A DNA stretch of 64,000 nucleotides from a virus (IMGVR_UViG_3300033990_000306:1-64000); one strand, 5' to 3'; positions 33,498-42,186 are shown, counted from the stretch's first letter. Numbers and translations: made by a program. Notes: a model not told the origin generated them from the letters alone.

Positions 33498-33907
33498 CCA
33501 AAGAAGTTTATACAGTAACTAGAGCGGGTTATAGTTCTGGAATGCCTTTCAGAGGAGGATTATGGTTTCAAGTAGTTTCAGAGCCTAAGCCTCAAATGGA
33601 AGACTTAGAAAATTTATGGGCTAAAGGTAAATCTGACAAAAATGTTAAGGTACATTATGGTAAGGTAGATTTGGAGAGACCATTTTATTTAGACGTTGAT
33701 AATATTTATAAGTTTAATAAATTTATGTATAAAGAATTAAAGGTAGATATGGACGCTTTTAATAGTAGTTCAGCAATTCAAAAGAAAGTTTTTGCCTATT
33801 TAGAGAGTAAGGGTTATGATGGGTTAGTATATTATAGAGACGGAGAACCTATTACTTTAGTAGCTTTTAATCCTTCTGCTGTAGAGTGGTATGATGAAAA
33901 GGCTTAA
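33488..33907 (+). CDS. ADP-ribosyltransferase-like domain, probably expressed by frameshift from the protease gene
   Basis: The frame is open from 33488 to TAA 33905-33907, but its first ATG is at 33542. The residues before that ATG (VYTVTRAGYSSG) look like the first strand of an ART fold, so they are probably translated. The C-terminal YLESKGYDGLVYYRDGEPI and VAFNPSAVEW match the ending typical of phage ART-type toxins and polyvalent-protein domains. The domain is about 135 residues. It may modify host or virion proteins. Reading from ATG 33542 alone (121 aa) is the alternative. Confidence 0.55.
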   Translation, partial: KKIAKEVYTVTRAGYSSGMPFRGGLWFQVVSEPKPQMEDLENLWAKGKSDKNVKVHYGKVDLERPFYLDVDNIYKFNKFMYKELKVDMDAFNSSSAIQKKVFAYLESKGYDGLVYYRDGEPITLVAFNPSAVEWYDEKA

Positions 33908-33918
33908 TTTTGTTAAAG

Positions 33919-33926
33919 TTTATATA
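33919..33926 (+). promoter_or_regulatory. TATA box, promoter of the scaffold candidate
   Basis: TTTATATA lies 30 nt before ATG 33949 and 21 nt before ATG 33940. Confidence 0.5.
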
Positions 33927-33948
33927 GTTGAGAATAATAATGGCTCAT

Positions 33949-34830
33949 ATGTCGAAGAAAAATCCCATTGAACAACTTTTGAGTAGAAAGAAACATAAGA
34001 AGCAGAAAAATAAAGCTTCTGTACCCACTGCTGAGTTTTATGACGAAGATGGGAATTTTATCGGAAGCATAACTAAAGGGAGAGAAATGAAAACAGAAGA
34101 AGAAATAAGGAAAGAGAAAATAAGAAAAGCAATAGACGCTAAGGTCGCTCAGTACAAAGTTAGAAAAGACGAGGAAGAGCTTGTAGAAGAGGAAGAGGAA
34201 GAGTCTGTTGATGTTGATGAAATTAAGGAAATGCTCGCAGAAGTTCTTGCTATACTCAGAGGAGAGGCAGAAGGAGAAGCCGCTTCCGAAGAGTCAGAAG
34301 AAGTCGAAGAGTTCCCTGATGCAGATGAAGTTAAAGCTATTAGAGCCCTCGCTTCAAAGTACGGAGGACTGAAAGGAATTAAAAAGCGGCTTATTGCTAA
34401 AGAAGAGGAAAAGCATAAACCTAAAGAAGCAACGGAGAGCGTTGATACTGGTAAAGATGAGAGAGAAGTGGAGGAAGATGACTTTGGTTCTTTCGAGGAA
34501 CAGGGTAATGAGTCTCCAAAAGTAGCAGACAGAAATGTTCTTTCTGAGAAAGCAAACTATAAGAACGAGTATGGTAAGCCTAAAGAGCTTCCAGAGAAGT
34601 CTCAGCTTAGTCAGAAAGTTATTCCACAGGACTCAATTCCAGATCAATCATCTGTAAGCAGAACGACTAGCAAACAGACCACAGGTAAATCTATGGAGGT
34701 TGGGGCAGTAGCTTCTGTTGAGAAAGGAGAAACTGAGAAAACTAATTCAGATATAGCAGACATTCTTAAAGGAAAGAAGAAAGCTAGGGATGTTATTGGT
34801 ATTCAGAATGGAGGTGTGTTCGGTTGGTAA
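33949..34830 (+). CDS. Putative scaffold protein
   Basis: About 293 residues, extremely charged, with long E- and K-rich helices (EELVEEEEEESVD, VDEIKEMLAEVLAILRG), no Cys, and mostly disordered stretches. This composition and the position between the prohead protease and the capsid gene fit a scaffold that is cleaved during head maturation. I prefer ATG 33949 by promoter spacing; ATG 33940 and TTG 33928 are in frame. The only GATC I found in the window lies here (34642). Confidence 0.6.
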   Translation: MSKKNPIEQLLSRKKHKKQKNKASVPTAEFYDEDGNFIGSITKGREMKTEEEIRKEKIRKAIDAKVAQYKVRKDEEELVEEEEEESVDVDEIKEMLAEVLAILRGEAEGEAASEESEEVEEFPDADEVKAIRALASKYGGLKGIKKRLIAKEEEKHKPKEATESVDTGKDEREVEEDDFGSFEEQGNESPKVADRNVLSEKANYKNEYGKPKELPEKSQLSQKVIPQDSIPDQSSVSRTTSKQTTGKSMEVGAVASVEKGETEKTNSDIADILKGKKKARDVIGIQNGGVFGW

Positions 34831-36092
34831 GAACACGAGCATTAACTTTTCAGGACATACTAACGTATTACGAAGGTAATGCGGCACAGCCTAATTTCTC
34901 ACTTGGAGAATATCCTAGTATTCAGAAAGCAATAATCAACACAGGACAGGGTCTTGGAGTCTGGAATCCTATTTACGGTTCTCAGGCTTGGTATCAGCTT
35001 AACACAGAAGCAAACTGGTTTTCAGCTATGCCTAAGCTTACTTGGGACAAGTCAGGTTTCAGAACGATACAGGGCTATACTAGAACAGCTTCCACTATGG
35101 CTATTAGTGAAACTTCAAGTCTGCCTACGCCTACAATACCTAACATAAATGTCATAAAGATAACTCCGAAAATTGCCATTAACACGTTTGAAACCTCACA
35201 GGTTGCACAACAGTTGGCTTCCGAGTCGATGGATGATATTTATGGTAACCTTGACGTAATAAGAAACTTCTATGCTACAGAACACGTCAAGCTGTTGAAC
35301 GAACAGATAGGTCAGAAAGCGGTTGGTACTACAGTTGCAACTTCAGTTTCAGGAAGTGGAAGACTACAGTTTGAGAGTATAGACAGAATAATATCTTCAT
35401 ACCCCGAAGCTATAGCGGCTGGTCTTAGTGCAACTACTACGCCTACTATTAATCAGGTTATTAACCCGTGGCTGGGAGCATTACCTCAGAGAGGTCAGGG
35501 ACCTAGTGTCTATGATGCTTTCGTTGTTAGTGGTAGTACAGCTATGGAGAAGAATGACAAGGGAACATTTACAGCCGTTAGTGACACATTTACCCCCGCC
35601 AATATAGCAGTAAGCACTTTGCTTTCAACTATACAGGGAGCGGCAATAAATGGGTCAAACGCTAACGTTGTAATGACTGGTTATAACACCTATGCAAAAG
35701 TAACCAATCTCTTCCAGAGCAGGGTAGAATATTTCCCAATGAGTGAAACTCTTGTGAAGTACGACCTTAATGGTATAGAGAGTGGAGAAGGTGTAATTGG
35801 TGGAGTTCAGGTAAGCACGGTCTTTGGTCTGCCTCTGATAAAAGCTGTAAACACACCTTCAAGTAACGGTAAGTTCGAGAATATGTATTTCTTGGACACG
35901 ACTGATACAGAAGGATATGGTTACGGAAGACTTGGAGTACAGGTTCTTAACCCAACGACTTATCTTGAGACTACAAGCAGAGACTTCATACTGCTACAAC
36001 AGTTGGCATATGAGGGAATGTATTACACCATTGGTGAAAACGTATCCCGTTTCCCGGGCACTCTTGCTAAAATCAGAGATATTACAGGCTAA
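34824..36092 (+). CDS. Major capsid protein (HK97-fold candidate)
   Basis: A 422-residue protein starting at TTG 34824; GGAGGTG at 34810-34816 fixes this start, which overlaps the scaffold gene by 7 nt. It has features of tailed-virus capsid proteins: an N-terminal arm, SAMPKLTWDKSGFRTIQGYTR-like E-loop region, a long spine helix (NLDVIRNFYATEHVKLLNEQI), and a C-terminal region with TTSRDFILLQQLAYEG. Codon use is more C-rich than neighbours (many TAC, GGT, CTT codons), as expected for a very highly expressed gene. A hairpin terminator follows. Confidence 0.75.
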   Translation: MVRTRALTFQDILTYYEGNAAQPNFSLGEYPSIQKAIINTGQGLGVWNPIYGSQAWYQLNTEANWFSAMPKLTWDKSGFRTIQGYTRTASTMAISETSSLPTPTIPNINVIKITPKIAINTFETSQVAQQLASESMDDIYGNLDVIRNFYATEHVKLLNEQIGQKAVGTTVATSVSGSGRLQFESIDRIISSYPEAIAAGLSATTTPTINQVINPWLGALPQRGQGPSVYDAFVVSGSTAMEKNDKGTFTAVSDTFTPANIAVSTLLSTIQGAAINGSNANVVMTGYNTYAKVTNLFQSRVEYFPMSETLVKYDLNGIESGEGVIGGVQVSTVFGLPLIKAVNTPSSNGKFENMYFLDTTDTEGYGYGRLGVQVLNPTTYLETTSRDFILLQQLAYEGMYYTIGENVSRFPGTLAKIRDITG

Positions 36093-36108
36093 AATCATTA
36101 AACAATTT

Positions 36109-36139
36109 GCCTCCTAGTTTTTTTGGAGGCTTTATTATT
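36109..36139 (+). terminator. Hairpin and T-run after the capsid gene
   Basis: GCCTCC (36109-36114) pairs with GGAGGC (36125-36130) around a T-rich loop, followed by TTTATTATTTTTTT. It stands 17 nt after the capsid stop and before the next promoter. Confidence 0.6.
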
Positions 36140-36157
36140 TTTTTATAATTGAGTATT

Positions 36158-36165
36158 TTTAAGTA
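36158..36165 (+). promoter_or_regulatory. TATA-like box, leaderless promoter
   Basis: TTTAAGTA lies 28 nt before ATG 36186. Confidence 0.45.
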
Positions 36166-36185
36166 TTAGTTAGTATTTTAGTGGT

Positions 36186-36497
36186 ATGGACATAAGTGTG
36201 AGTACTTTCAAAGTAGACATTTTTAAAATTGAGTCTATAGTAGAGTATACTGACGAAGGAGAATATGTTGATACTAATTTCGTAATGTCTCTTTCACATA
36301 AAAGTTCGAATGAGTATGATACTATGAAGGCTTATTCTATTCTTAATTCTATGAATAAGAGTGTTGGAAGTTATAGTGATTATGTAGATTCTTTGGTTGA
36401 TTATGTAGTTGGAACATTTGACGTTTTAAAAGCGGCTGTTAAGTTTACATTAGAGGACAGAGGAAGAATTGAAGATGATGACGGTATGTATGCTTAA
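36186..36497 (+). CDS. Hypothetical protein, 103 aa
   Basis: Acidic, with an N-terminal strand-rich part (ISVSTFKVDIFKIESIV) and a helical second half. It lies directly after the capsid gene with its own promoter. It might be a head decoration or completion protein, but I see no supporting motif. Confidence 0.5.
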   Translation: MDISVSTFKVDIFKIESIVEYTDEGEYVDTNFVMSLSHKSSNEYDTMKAYSILNSMNKSVGSYSDYVDSLVDYVVGTFDVLKAAVKFTLEDRGRIEDDDGMYA

Positions 36498-36560
36498 GTT
36501 TATTAATTTAGTATTTTTAGAATAAAAAAACGAATAAATACTCAAAGGGAATGGGGAAGA

Positions 36561-38852
36561 ATGATAACCGAAGTAATTAAGAGAAATGGTAAGACTGTTA
36601 AGTATGATATAAAGAAAATTACTAAGGCAATATACAAAGCTATGATTGCTAGTAATTTGAGTAATATGAGTGAGGCTAAGAAATATGCCGAAGAAGTTGA
36701 GAAGAGACTGGGAGAGGTCTCCATAATAGGAGTAGAGAAATTACAGGATGTAGTTGTTGAAGTGTTAAGAGAACATAATATTCTTTTGGCGAACATTTAT
36801 TCCAGCTATAGAGAGGAGAGGAGTTTAGCAAGGAGAGTTGTTGAGAGAATGAATATAGTTGACGAGCTTAAGTTGCCCAAGAATAGTCTAGAAATTTTAG
36901 AGAGTAGGTATTTGCTGAGAGATAAAAATGGAAATATTATTGAAACTCCAAAAGAGTTGTTTGAAAGAGTTGGGAAAGCAATAGGAGTTATTGAGTTGTG
37001 TTATGATTATATTAGTTTTAAGAAAGAGCTTGGAAATGGGTTGAGGTATTTTGGAGAATTGAATATAGCTAAAGCCGAAAAGGTTTTGAATAATATAATA
37101 GCAGAAGCTCCACCCAGAGATAAAAATCCTTTGACATTCAGGGAGTATGTTTCTAAGTATGGTGGGAATGCTATTTCTTATTCTAAAAAGTTTATTGACT
37201 TTATGAGTAAGTTAAAGTTTCTGCCAAATACTCCTACACTTATGAATGCTGGACTTCCTAACGCCCAATTATCAGCTTGTTATTTGTTGGGCATAGAAGA
37301 CAATATGGAGAGTATATTTGACATAGTTAAGGAGACAGCTTTAATACATAAAACAGGTGGAGGTACAGGTTTTAATTTTAGTAACTTGAGACCTCAGAAT
37401 GATTTTGTTAGGAGTACTCAGGGAGTAGCTAGTGGTCCAATAAGTTTTATGAAAATATTTGATGCTGTAACAGAAGAAATAAAACAGGGAGGTAAAAGAA
37501 GAGGGGCTAATATGGGAATGCTCAGATATGACCATCCCGATATTCTTAAGTTTGTTACATTAAAGGACAGTGAAAATACAATACTGAGAAATTTTAATGT
37601 TAGTGTTATTGTAGACGAAGAGTTTTTTACAGCATTGAGAAATGACGGAGAAATAAAATTAAGGAATCCTCATTCTGTTGAGGTTGGGGAAATTGCTGGG
37701 AAAATAAGTGCAAAGAAGTTGTTTAAAGAAATAGCTTATAATGCTTGGAAGTCGGGAGACCCCGGTCTATTTTTTGTTGATACAGCCAATAGAGATAATT
37801 ATTTGGAGGGGTATGGTGATATAGAGGGTACTAATCCTTGTGGTGAAGTTCCTATGCATCCTTTTGAGTCTTGTAACTTGGGAAGTATTAATTTATCTAA
37901 ATTTGTTGATGAGAATGGAAGGTTTAAGGAAGAGGAGTTTAGAAGTGTAGTGAGGCTAGCAGTTAGATTTCTTGATGATGTTATTGATGCAAATGAAATG
38001 GGTATAGAGAACGTAAGAAGAATGAATAGAATTGGAAGAAAAATAGGACTTGGAGTAATGGGATTTGCAGATATGTTAGTCCTTATGAAAATTAAATATG
38101 ATTCTCTTGAGGCATTAAATATGGGAGAATACGTAATGAAGACATTGCACGAAGAGTCTTACAAAATGTCAGAAGCATTAGCCATAGAGAAGTATCCTTT
38201 TCCGAATAGTACAGAAAAAATTACAACAGCAAAAGGAAACAAGTATACTGCTGGTAAAATAGAAATTCCTAGAAGAAATTCTACAGTTCAGAGTATAGCT
38301 CCTACTGGGACTATAAGTATAATAGCAGACTGTTCTTCTAGTATAGAGCCTTATTTTGCTTTAGCTTATAAGAGAGATTATGACGCTATGGGAGTAAATG
38401 GTGGGCTTCATACTCTTGTGGAGAAGAATAAGTATTTAGAGAGGGAGTTGAGAGAGAGAGGAATATATAGTGAGAGTTTAATTAATAGAATAGCAGAGAG
38501 TGGAAACCTTAGTAATATAAAAGAAATTCCAGAAGACTTGAGAGAGTTGTATGTTACTGCTCACGAAATTTCTCCAGAGTGGCATATAATGATGCAGGCA
38601 GTATTTCAGAATTATTGTGATAGTGGGGTTAGTAAGACTATTAATATGCCTAACTCAGCTACGGTAGAGGACGTTGAAAAGGCTTATCTTATGGCTAGGG
38701 AATTAAATTGTAAGGGTATAACAATATTCAGAGATGGAAGTAAGAGTACTCAGGTTTTAAAGACTCTAAAGAAAGAAGTTAATTTAGAGTTGCCTTTGGA
38801 AATTCCATTAGACCCTAATGTAACTTGCGCTCACGGAACTTGTGAGCTTTAA
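36561..38852 (+). CDS. nrdJ: Class II (adenosylcobalamin-dependent) ribonucleotide reductase
   Basis: A 763-residue enzyme that reduces ribonucleotides to deoxyribonucleotides. The N-terminal roughly 90 residues are an ATP-cone (VIKRNGKTVKYD). The catalytic barrel has LPNAQLSACYLLG (first redox Cys), HKTGGGTGFNFS, NPCGEVPMHPFESCNLGS (N-x-C-x-E radical site) and SIAPTGTIS. The end CAHGTCEL provides the C-terminal redox Cys pair. Lack of a second subunit gene and the overall pattern fit class II NrdJ, which needs vitamin B12. It supplies dNTPs for viral DNA. The ATG follows GGGGAAG. Confidence 0.85.
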   Translation: MITEVIKRNGKTVKYDIKKITKAIYKAMIASNLSNMSEAKKYAEEVEKRLGEVSIIGVEKLQDVVVEVLREHNILLANIYSSYREERSLARRVVERMNIVDELKLPKNSLEILESRYLLRDKNGNIIETPKELFERVGKAIGVIELCYDYISFKKELGNGLRYFGELNIAKAEKVLNNIIAEAPPRDKNPLTFREYVSKYGGNAISYSKKFIDFMSKLKFLPNTPTLMNAGLPNAQLSACYLLGIEDNMESIFDIVKETALIHKTGGGTGFNFSNLRPQNDFVRSTQGVASGPISFMKIFDAVTEEIKQGGKRRGANMGMLRYDHPDILKFVTLKDSENTILRNFNVSVIVDEEFFTALRNDGEIKLRNPHSVEVGEIAGKISAKKLFKEIAYNAWKSGDPGLFFVDTANRDNYLEGYGDIEGTNPCGEVPMHPFESCNLGSINLSKFVDENGRFKEEEFRSVVRLAVRFLDDVIDANEMGIENVRRMNRIGRKIGLGVMGFADMLVLMKIKYDSLEALNMGEYVMKTLHEESYKMSEALAIEKYPFPNSTEKITTAKGNKYTAGKIEIPRRNSTVQSIAPTGTISIIADCSSSIEPYFALAYKRDYDAMGVNGGLHTLVEKNKYLERELRERGIYSESLINRIAESGNLSNIKEIPEDLRELYVTAHEISPEWHIMMQAVFQNYCDSGVSKTINMPNSATVEDVEKAYLMARELNCKGITIFRDGSKSTQVLKTLKKEVNLELPLEIPLDPNVTCAHGTCEL

Positions 38853-38862
38853 TTGAATAAGG

Positions 38863-38870
38863 TTTAAATA
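38863..38870 (+). promoter_or_regulatory. TATA box, leaderless promoter
   Basis: TTTAAATA lies 28 nt before ATG 38891. A nearer ATG at 38884 is in another frame. Confidence 0.55.
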
Positions 38871-38890
38871 GTAGCGTCTAATTATGGAGT

Positions 38891-39304
38891 ATGGTCATAG
38901 ATACAAGCGAAATAAGTACTCTGAATGCACAGGCTAGTTTTCCTAAAGTTTTGATAGGTTCAGGCTCTTTTAGTAAAGGAGCGTCAATATTTTCTACTAC
39001 TTATATAGTGGAAAGTACTGGAAATGTTTTTGTTAAAGCTTTTGAGTATGGTACTGATGTAGCTAGCGGAGATGGTTCTATAAAGATTTCAGCAGTCAGT
39101 TCTTTCAATTCTTCATTCGCTCCTAGTACTACAGTCTCAACGACTTCATTTCTAGGAGGGGCTGGAATAGTATTTGCACCTTTCAACACGCAATATCCTA
39201 TTGATACAGTTCTCACTATAACAGTCTCAGCTTCCGTGAGTACTACTTCAACAGTAGGATACGCCTTCGAGCTTTCTGAGCTTCAGACTGGTATATTCCG
39301 GTAA
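38891..39304 (+). CDS. Putative virion protein, 137 aa
   Basis: Ser/Thr/Val-rich, Cys-free and beta-like (TTYIVESTGNVFVKAFEYG, VLTITVSASVSTTST). It ends in a helix-like SELQTGIFR. It sits between RNR and the connector and has its own leaderless promoter. A head decoration protein is a reasonable guess. Confidence 0.5.
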   Translation: MVIDTSEISTLNAQASFPKVLIGSGSFSKGASIFSTTYIVESTGNVFVKAFEYGTDVASGDGSIKISAVSSFNSSFAPSTTVSTTSFLGGAGIVFAPFNTQYPIDTVLTITVSASVSTTSTVGYAFELSELQTGIFR

Positions 39305-39334
39305 GTTTAAATTAGAGTTTGTTATTCTTTTTTT

Positions 39335-39385
39335 ATGTCAAAACTAGCATTAGCTATGACTCTAATAAATAGGAGAAAAGAATAA
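39335..39385 (+). CDS. Possible 16-residue leader peptide
   Basis: ATG 39335 opens a 16-codon frame whose TAA overlaps the connector ATG (TAATG). A TATA-like GTTTAAATTA lies about 30 nt upstream. It may serve only to deliver ribosomes to the next start, which also has AGGAGAA upstream. Confidence 0.3.
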   Translation: MSKLALAMTLINRRKE

Positions 39386-40092
39386 TGGGATTTCAATGGA
39401 ACGGTGGAACAACTGCAAATTATTACGTAACAGCAGACGATGTATTAAAGTTTTTAAAAATAGATAATTTGTATACTTCTACTACCCAGTATAATAGCGA
39501 CATAACTTTGCTTAATACTATTATTATACCTTCAAATTGTAGTTATATAGATACTATAACAGGGAGAAGTTGGGGGAAAGTGTTGAGTCAGGTCGAGACC
39601 TATAGTATAAGTAAACCTTCTTACTTGGGTTGGTACTTGGTTGGGGCTCCAGTTTATTTAGAACATTATCCTGTTATTCCTGCTAGTAGTACTCATACTG
39701 CCGTTCAATTAGGAATTTGGAATGGTACTCAATATAGTAATTGGATAGGTACTATGGTTGAGGCTAGGTGGGGTAGTTATTGGTTTGATGATGAGAATGG
39801 AATTTTGTGGATAATAGGGTGGTACTGGTATATGGGTTATGAAGTTAGAATACAATATTATTATGGGTATAATACTAGCCAGACTCCTTATATGGATGGG
39901 CAGATATATAATTTAGCTTTGTATAAAAGTGCTAAGATGTTTCTAGACAATGAGCGTTATACTGCTCAGGTTGCTGAAAATGTTGGGGGTATTGAAATGC
40001 AACGTTTCTACGACTGGATTAGTGATGAAATAAAGAAACTTGAGGATGCGGTTCTTGGTTATAGAATATTGACTAGAAGCTGGATGTCTTGA
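39385..40092 (+). CDS. Head-tail connector/adaptor protein, 235 aa
   Basis: The N-terminal YVTADDVLKFLKIDN and LLNTIIIPSNCSYIDTITGR pattern is typical of gp6/gp15-like adaptors that bind under the portal. A C-terminal helix pair (YNLALYKSAKMFLDNE and MQRFYDWISDEIKKLED) fits the same family. The middle is aromatic and beta-like. It would close the filled head and join it to the tail. Confidence 0.6.
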   Translation: MGFQWNGGTTANYYVTADDVLKFLKIDNLYTSTTQYNSDITLLNTIIIPSNCSYIDTITGRSWGKVLSQVETYSISKPSYLGWYLVGAPVYLEHYPVIPASSTHTAVQLGIWNGTQYSNWIGTMVEARWGSYWFDDENGILWIIGWYWYMGYEVRIQYYYGYNTSQTPYMDGQIYNLALYKSAKMFLDNERYTAQVAENVGGIEMQRFYDWISDEIKKLEDAVLGYRILTRSWMS

Positions 40093-40149
40093 GGTTAGAA
40101 TAACTTTTAGTACTATGTTTTACTACCGTAATTATGACGGAGGAAGACG

Positions 40150-40500
40150 ATGATGCAAGCCGTAGGTGGGCATCTTATAGCAGACTTATATGGAGTGAAT
40201 GCTATTTTTCTGGAGAAAATTCAACCAATAAAGAATATAGTGGAAGAGGCTATAGCTGAGGGTAAGTTAACAAAAATATCTTCTGATTATTTTCAGTTTT
40301 CTCCTGTAGGAGTTAGTGGGATAGTTTTAATTTCGGAGAGTCACGTTAGTTTTCATACCTTTCCAGAGAAGGGTATATTGACATTAGACTTGTATACTTG
40401 CGGGGATGTTATGTATTTGTTTAAGACTTATGAAATTTTAATTGGAATTTTACAGCCGGAGAGTGTTAAAACTACTTTCTTGCAGAGGGGAGAATATTAA
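40150..40500 (+). CDS. speD: S-adenosylmethionine decarboxylase proenzyme (SpeD type)
   Basis: A 116-residue class 1B AdoMet decarboxylase, the usual prokaryotic length. GGHLIADLYG opens the family pattern. ISESHVSFHTFPEKG contains the E-S self-cleavage site, where Ser becomes the pyruvoyl cofactor, plus the catalytic His. DLYTCGD contains the catalytic Cys. The product is decarboxylated AdoMet, the aminopropyl donor for spermidine. Some archaeal members are arginine decarboxylases instead. It may supply polyamines to neutralise packaged DNA. It overlaps the next gene by one base (TAATG). Confidence 0.85.
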   Translation: MMQAVGGHLIADLYGVNAIFLEKIQPIKNIVEEAIAEGKLTKISSDYFQFSPVGVSGIVLISESHVSFHTFPEKGILTLDLYTCGDVMYLFKTYEILIGILQPESVKTTFLQRGEY

Positions 40501-40703
40501 TGAGTAGTGAAGAGGTTAAGTTGTTTCATAGAAGAGTTTTGAGGAAGGTTAGAGAGGTTTTGTATAGTATATTAGAAGACGAGTTTGGAGAGAATGTTAG
40601 TTATAATACTAAAGAGACATCTATAGAAATAAGTGGAGTAACAGTGAAAGAGGTTAAGGAAGCTTTAGAAAGACCTTCTTGGAGAAAAAATTTATGGCAC
40701 TAA
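40500..40703 (+). CDS. Hypothetical protein, 67 aa
   Basis: Starts on the speD stop and is therefore translationally coupled to it. It is basic and helical at the start (HRRVLRKVREVLYSIL) with a middle strand pair and a C-terminal helix (VKEVKEALERPSW). No family is recognised. It might be a tail-completion or AdoMetDC-linked protein. Confidence 0.55.
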   Translation: MSSEEVKLFHRRVLRKVREVLYSILEDEFGENVSYNTKETSIEISGVTVKEVKEALERPSWRKNLWH

Positions 40704-40705
40704 AG

Positions 40706-40713
40706 TTTATAAG
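40706..40713 (+). promoter_or_regulatory. TATA box, leaderless promoter of the tail tube gene
   Basis: TTTATAAG lies 31 nt before ATG 40737. Confidence 0.5.
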
Positions 40714-40736
40714 GAAGTAACTAATAAAGGCATAAT

Positions 40737-41681
40737 ATGACGACTCCAACTATTTTTCCAGCAAGTGTATTTCAGGCTTCATTTGGGCAAGAAACTGCAT
40801 TCGGTAGTGGTGCAGGTACTACATTAGGTGTTTTAGGTGTACAAATGTCTATTACTGATTTTAAGCAGGAGAATCAATTTGAAGGTTTATATAGGCTGGG
40901 AAGCAGGGCGGCTCAATTATTTTATAGTAAAGGTTTAGAAGTTTCTGCTTCAGCTAATTTTACTATGGCTACAGACAATAAGAGTTGGCTTAATTTAATG
41001 CTTAACTATGTTTCTAGTACTTCTGGTGATTATTGGACAATACCAGATGAGGTTGGGGAGTTAAAGAGTGCATTTATGGATTTGCAAGATGAAAAGGGTT
41101 ATTATTATATTGCTAAAGGATTTGTTGTTGACACGGCTGATTTATCTTTTAAAGAAGGTGAAACTTGTGATGTTAAACTTTCTCTAAAAGGACAGACCGT
41201 TAATTACCAGAGTAGTACGGCATTGCCTTCTACTTTCCAAGCTGGAGGTACTTTAAGTTATCCTATTGATTTTACTACGTGGGCTAATGTTCAGGTAGTT
41301 TATAACGGAAAATATGGTAGTACTACGTTTAGCGTTCAGCCTATAAAAGAATTAACAATAAACATTAAGAACAATTTGCAATTCTATTATGGACTGGGTT
41401 CAATAGAATATGTAGGGTTTGTACCACAGAAACTAGAAGTTAGTGGAAAGATGGATATATTGCACGATAGTAATTTGATTGAGCATATACTTACTACTTC
41501 GACTACTCAGAGTAGTACTAATTCTTATACTTTAGTTTTGACAATAGGAGGAACGGCAAGTCCTTATATTATAACTATAGAAGGTATGTATTGGAATGAC
41601 GGTAGTATGACATTTACTCCAGTAGACCCGATAGTTGATGAGTTTAATTTTAAGGCTAGAAATATTAAAGTAACAACGTAG
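40737..41681 (+). CDS. Major tail (tube) protein
   Basis: A 314-residue beta-rich protein with a pattern common to phage tail tube proteins: an N-terminal arm (FQASFGQETAFGSGAG), then strands separated by Gly/Ser loops, a GLEVSASANFTM hairpin and a TLVLTIGGTASPYIITIEG finish. It lies upstream of the tail chaperone and tape measure, the canonical order in long-tailed viruses. It would form the hollow tail tube. Confidence 0.65.
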   Translation: MTTPTIFPASVFQASFGQETAFGSGAGTTLGVLGVQMSITDFKQENQFEGLYRLGSRAAQLFYSKGLEVSASANFTMATDNKSWLNLMLNYVSSTSGDYWTIPDEVGELKSAFMDLQDEKGYYYIAKGFVVDTADLSFKEGETCDVKLSLKGQTVNYQSSTALPSTFQAGGTLSYPIDFTTWANVQVVYNGKYGSTTFSVQPIKELTINIKNNLQFYYGLGSIEYVGFVPQKLEVSGKMDILHDSNLIEHILTTSTTQSSTNSYTLVLTIGGTASPYIITIEGMYWNDGSMTFTPVDPIVDEFNFKARNIKVTT

Positions 41682-41692
41682 GAGAGAGGAAT

Positions 41693-42001
41693 ATGAGAGA
41701 GGAAATAATAGAAGTTAACGGAAAGAAAATAACGGCTAAAATAAGAGAAATAACGTATGATGAAATGTCTAGTGTTTTGCAGAGATGCTCAGAGACTAAG
41801 ATGGTTGGTACTGTAGTGAACTCTCAGCTTAATATTTTTAAGTTACAGAGGGAGATTGCGGGGCTAGCAGTAACTCTTAGTGAGGGCAAGGTGGGAGACC
41901 TTCCTGCGAAGATTGGTAGACATTTAGAGGAGATAGCATTGGAGGAGAGTGGGCTAGAAGACTCATCCTTTCGTGAAGCTCTCTCAGACAGTAAAGAATG
42001 A
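41693..42001 (+). CDS. Tail assembly chaperone (G-like), 102 aa
   Basis: Small, mostly helical, beginning with EEIIEVNGKKITAKIREITYDE, which resembles a chaperone G beta-hairpin. It lies exactly between the tail tube and tape measure genes. Its 3' end overlaps an in-phase open frame at +1 (41958-42143), as in the G/GT arrangement of phage lambda. GAGAGAGG precedes the ATG. Confidence 0.6.
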   Translation: MREEIIEVNGKKITAKIREITYDEMSSVLQRCSETKMVGTVVNSQLNIFKLQREIAGLAVTLSEGKVGDLPAKIGRHLEEIALEESGLEDSSFREALSDSKE

Positions 42002-42143
42002 GTGGGAGTTAGAGTATATTTTTGCTAGAGACCTTCATATAAGTGGAGAGGAGTTTAGGAGTATGCCTTATAGAAAAATTAAGTATTTTATTAAATTGCT
42101 CAAAGACGACAAAGAACTTATGAACAAACAATTTTCGAAATAG
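41973..42143 (+). CDS. Tail chaperone frameshift extension (T-like part of GT)
   Basis: The +1 frame relative to the G-like gene is open from 41958 to TAG 42141-42143. GTG 41973 is the only plain start, with no SD. The translated part (NEWELEYIFARDLHISGEEF, then RKIKYFIKLLKDDKEL) looks like a genuine tail-chaperone helical extension. A TCC-TTT-C sequence at 41966-41972 could allow a +1 shift. It is probably made as a G-T fusion that loads the tape measure. Confidence 0.5.
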   Translation: MKLSQTVKNEWELEYIFARDLHISGEEFRSMPYRKIKYFIKLLKDDKELMNKQFSK

Positions 42144-42186
42144 AAATTTTTATATATTTTTTCATAATACACTTTCGGGGATAAAA

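Noticed and set aside
35917-36117. Open frame of 66 codons on the + strand inside and past the capsid gene
   Set aside because: It is in another frame of the capsid gene, with no ribosome site, and its residues make no sense compared with the capsid reading.
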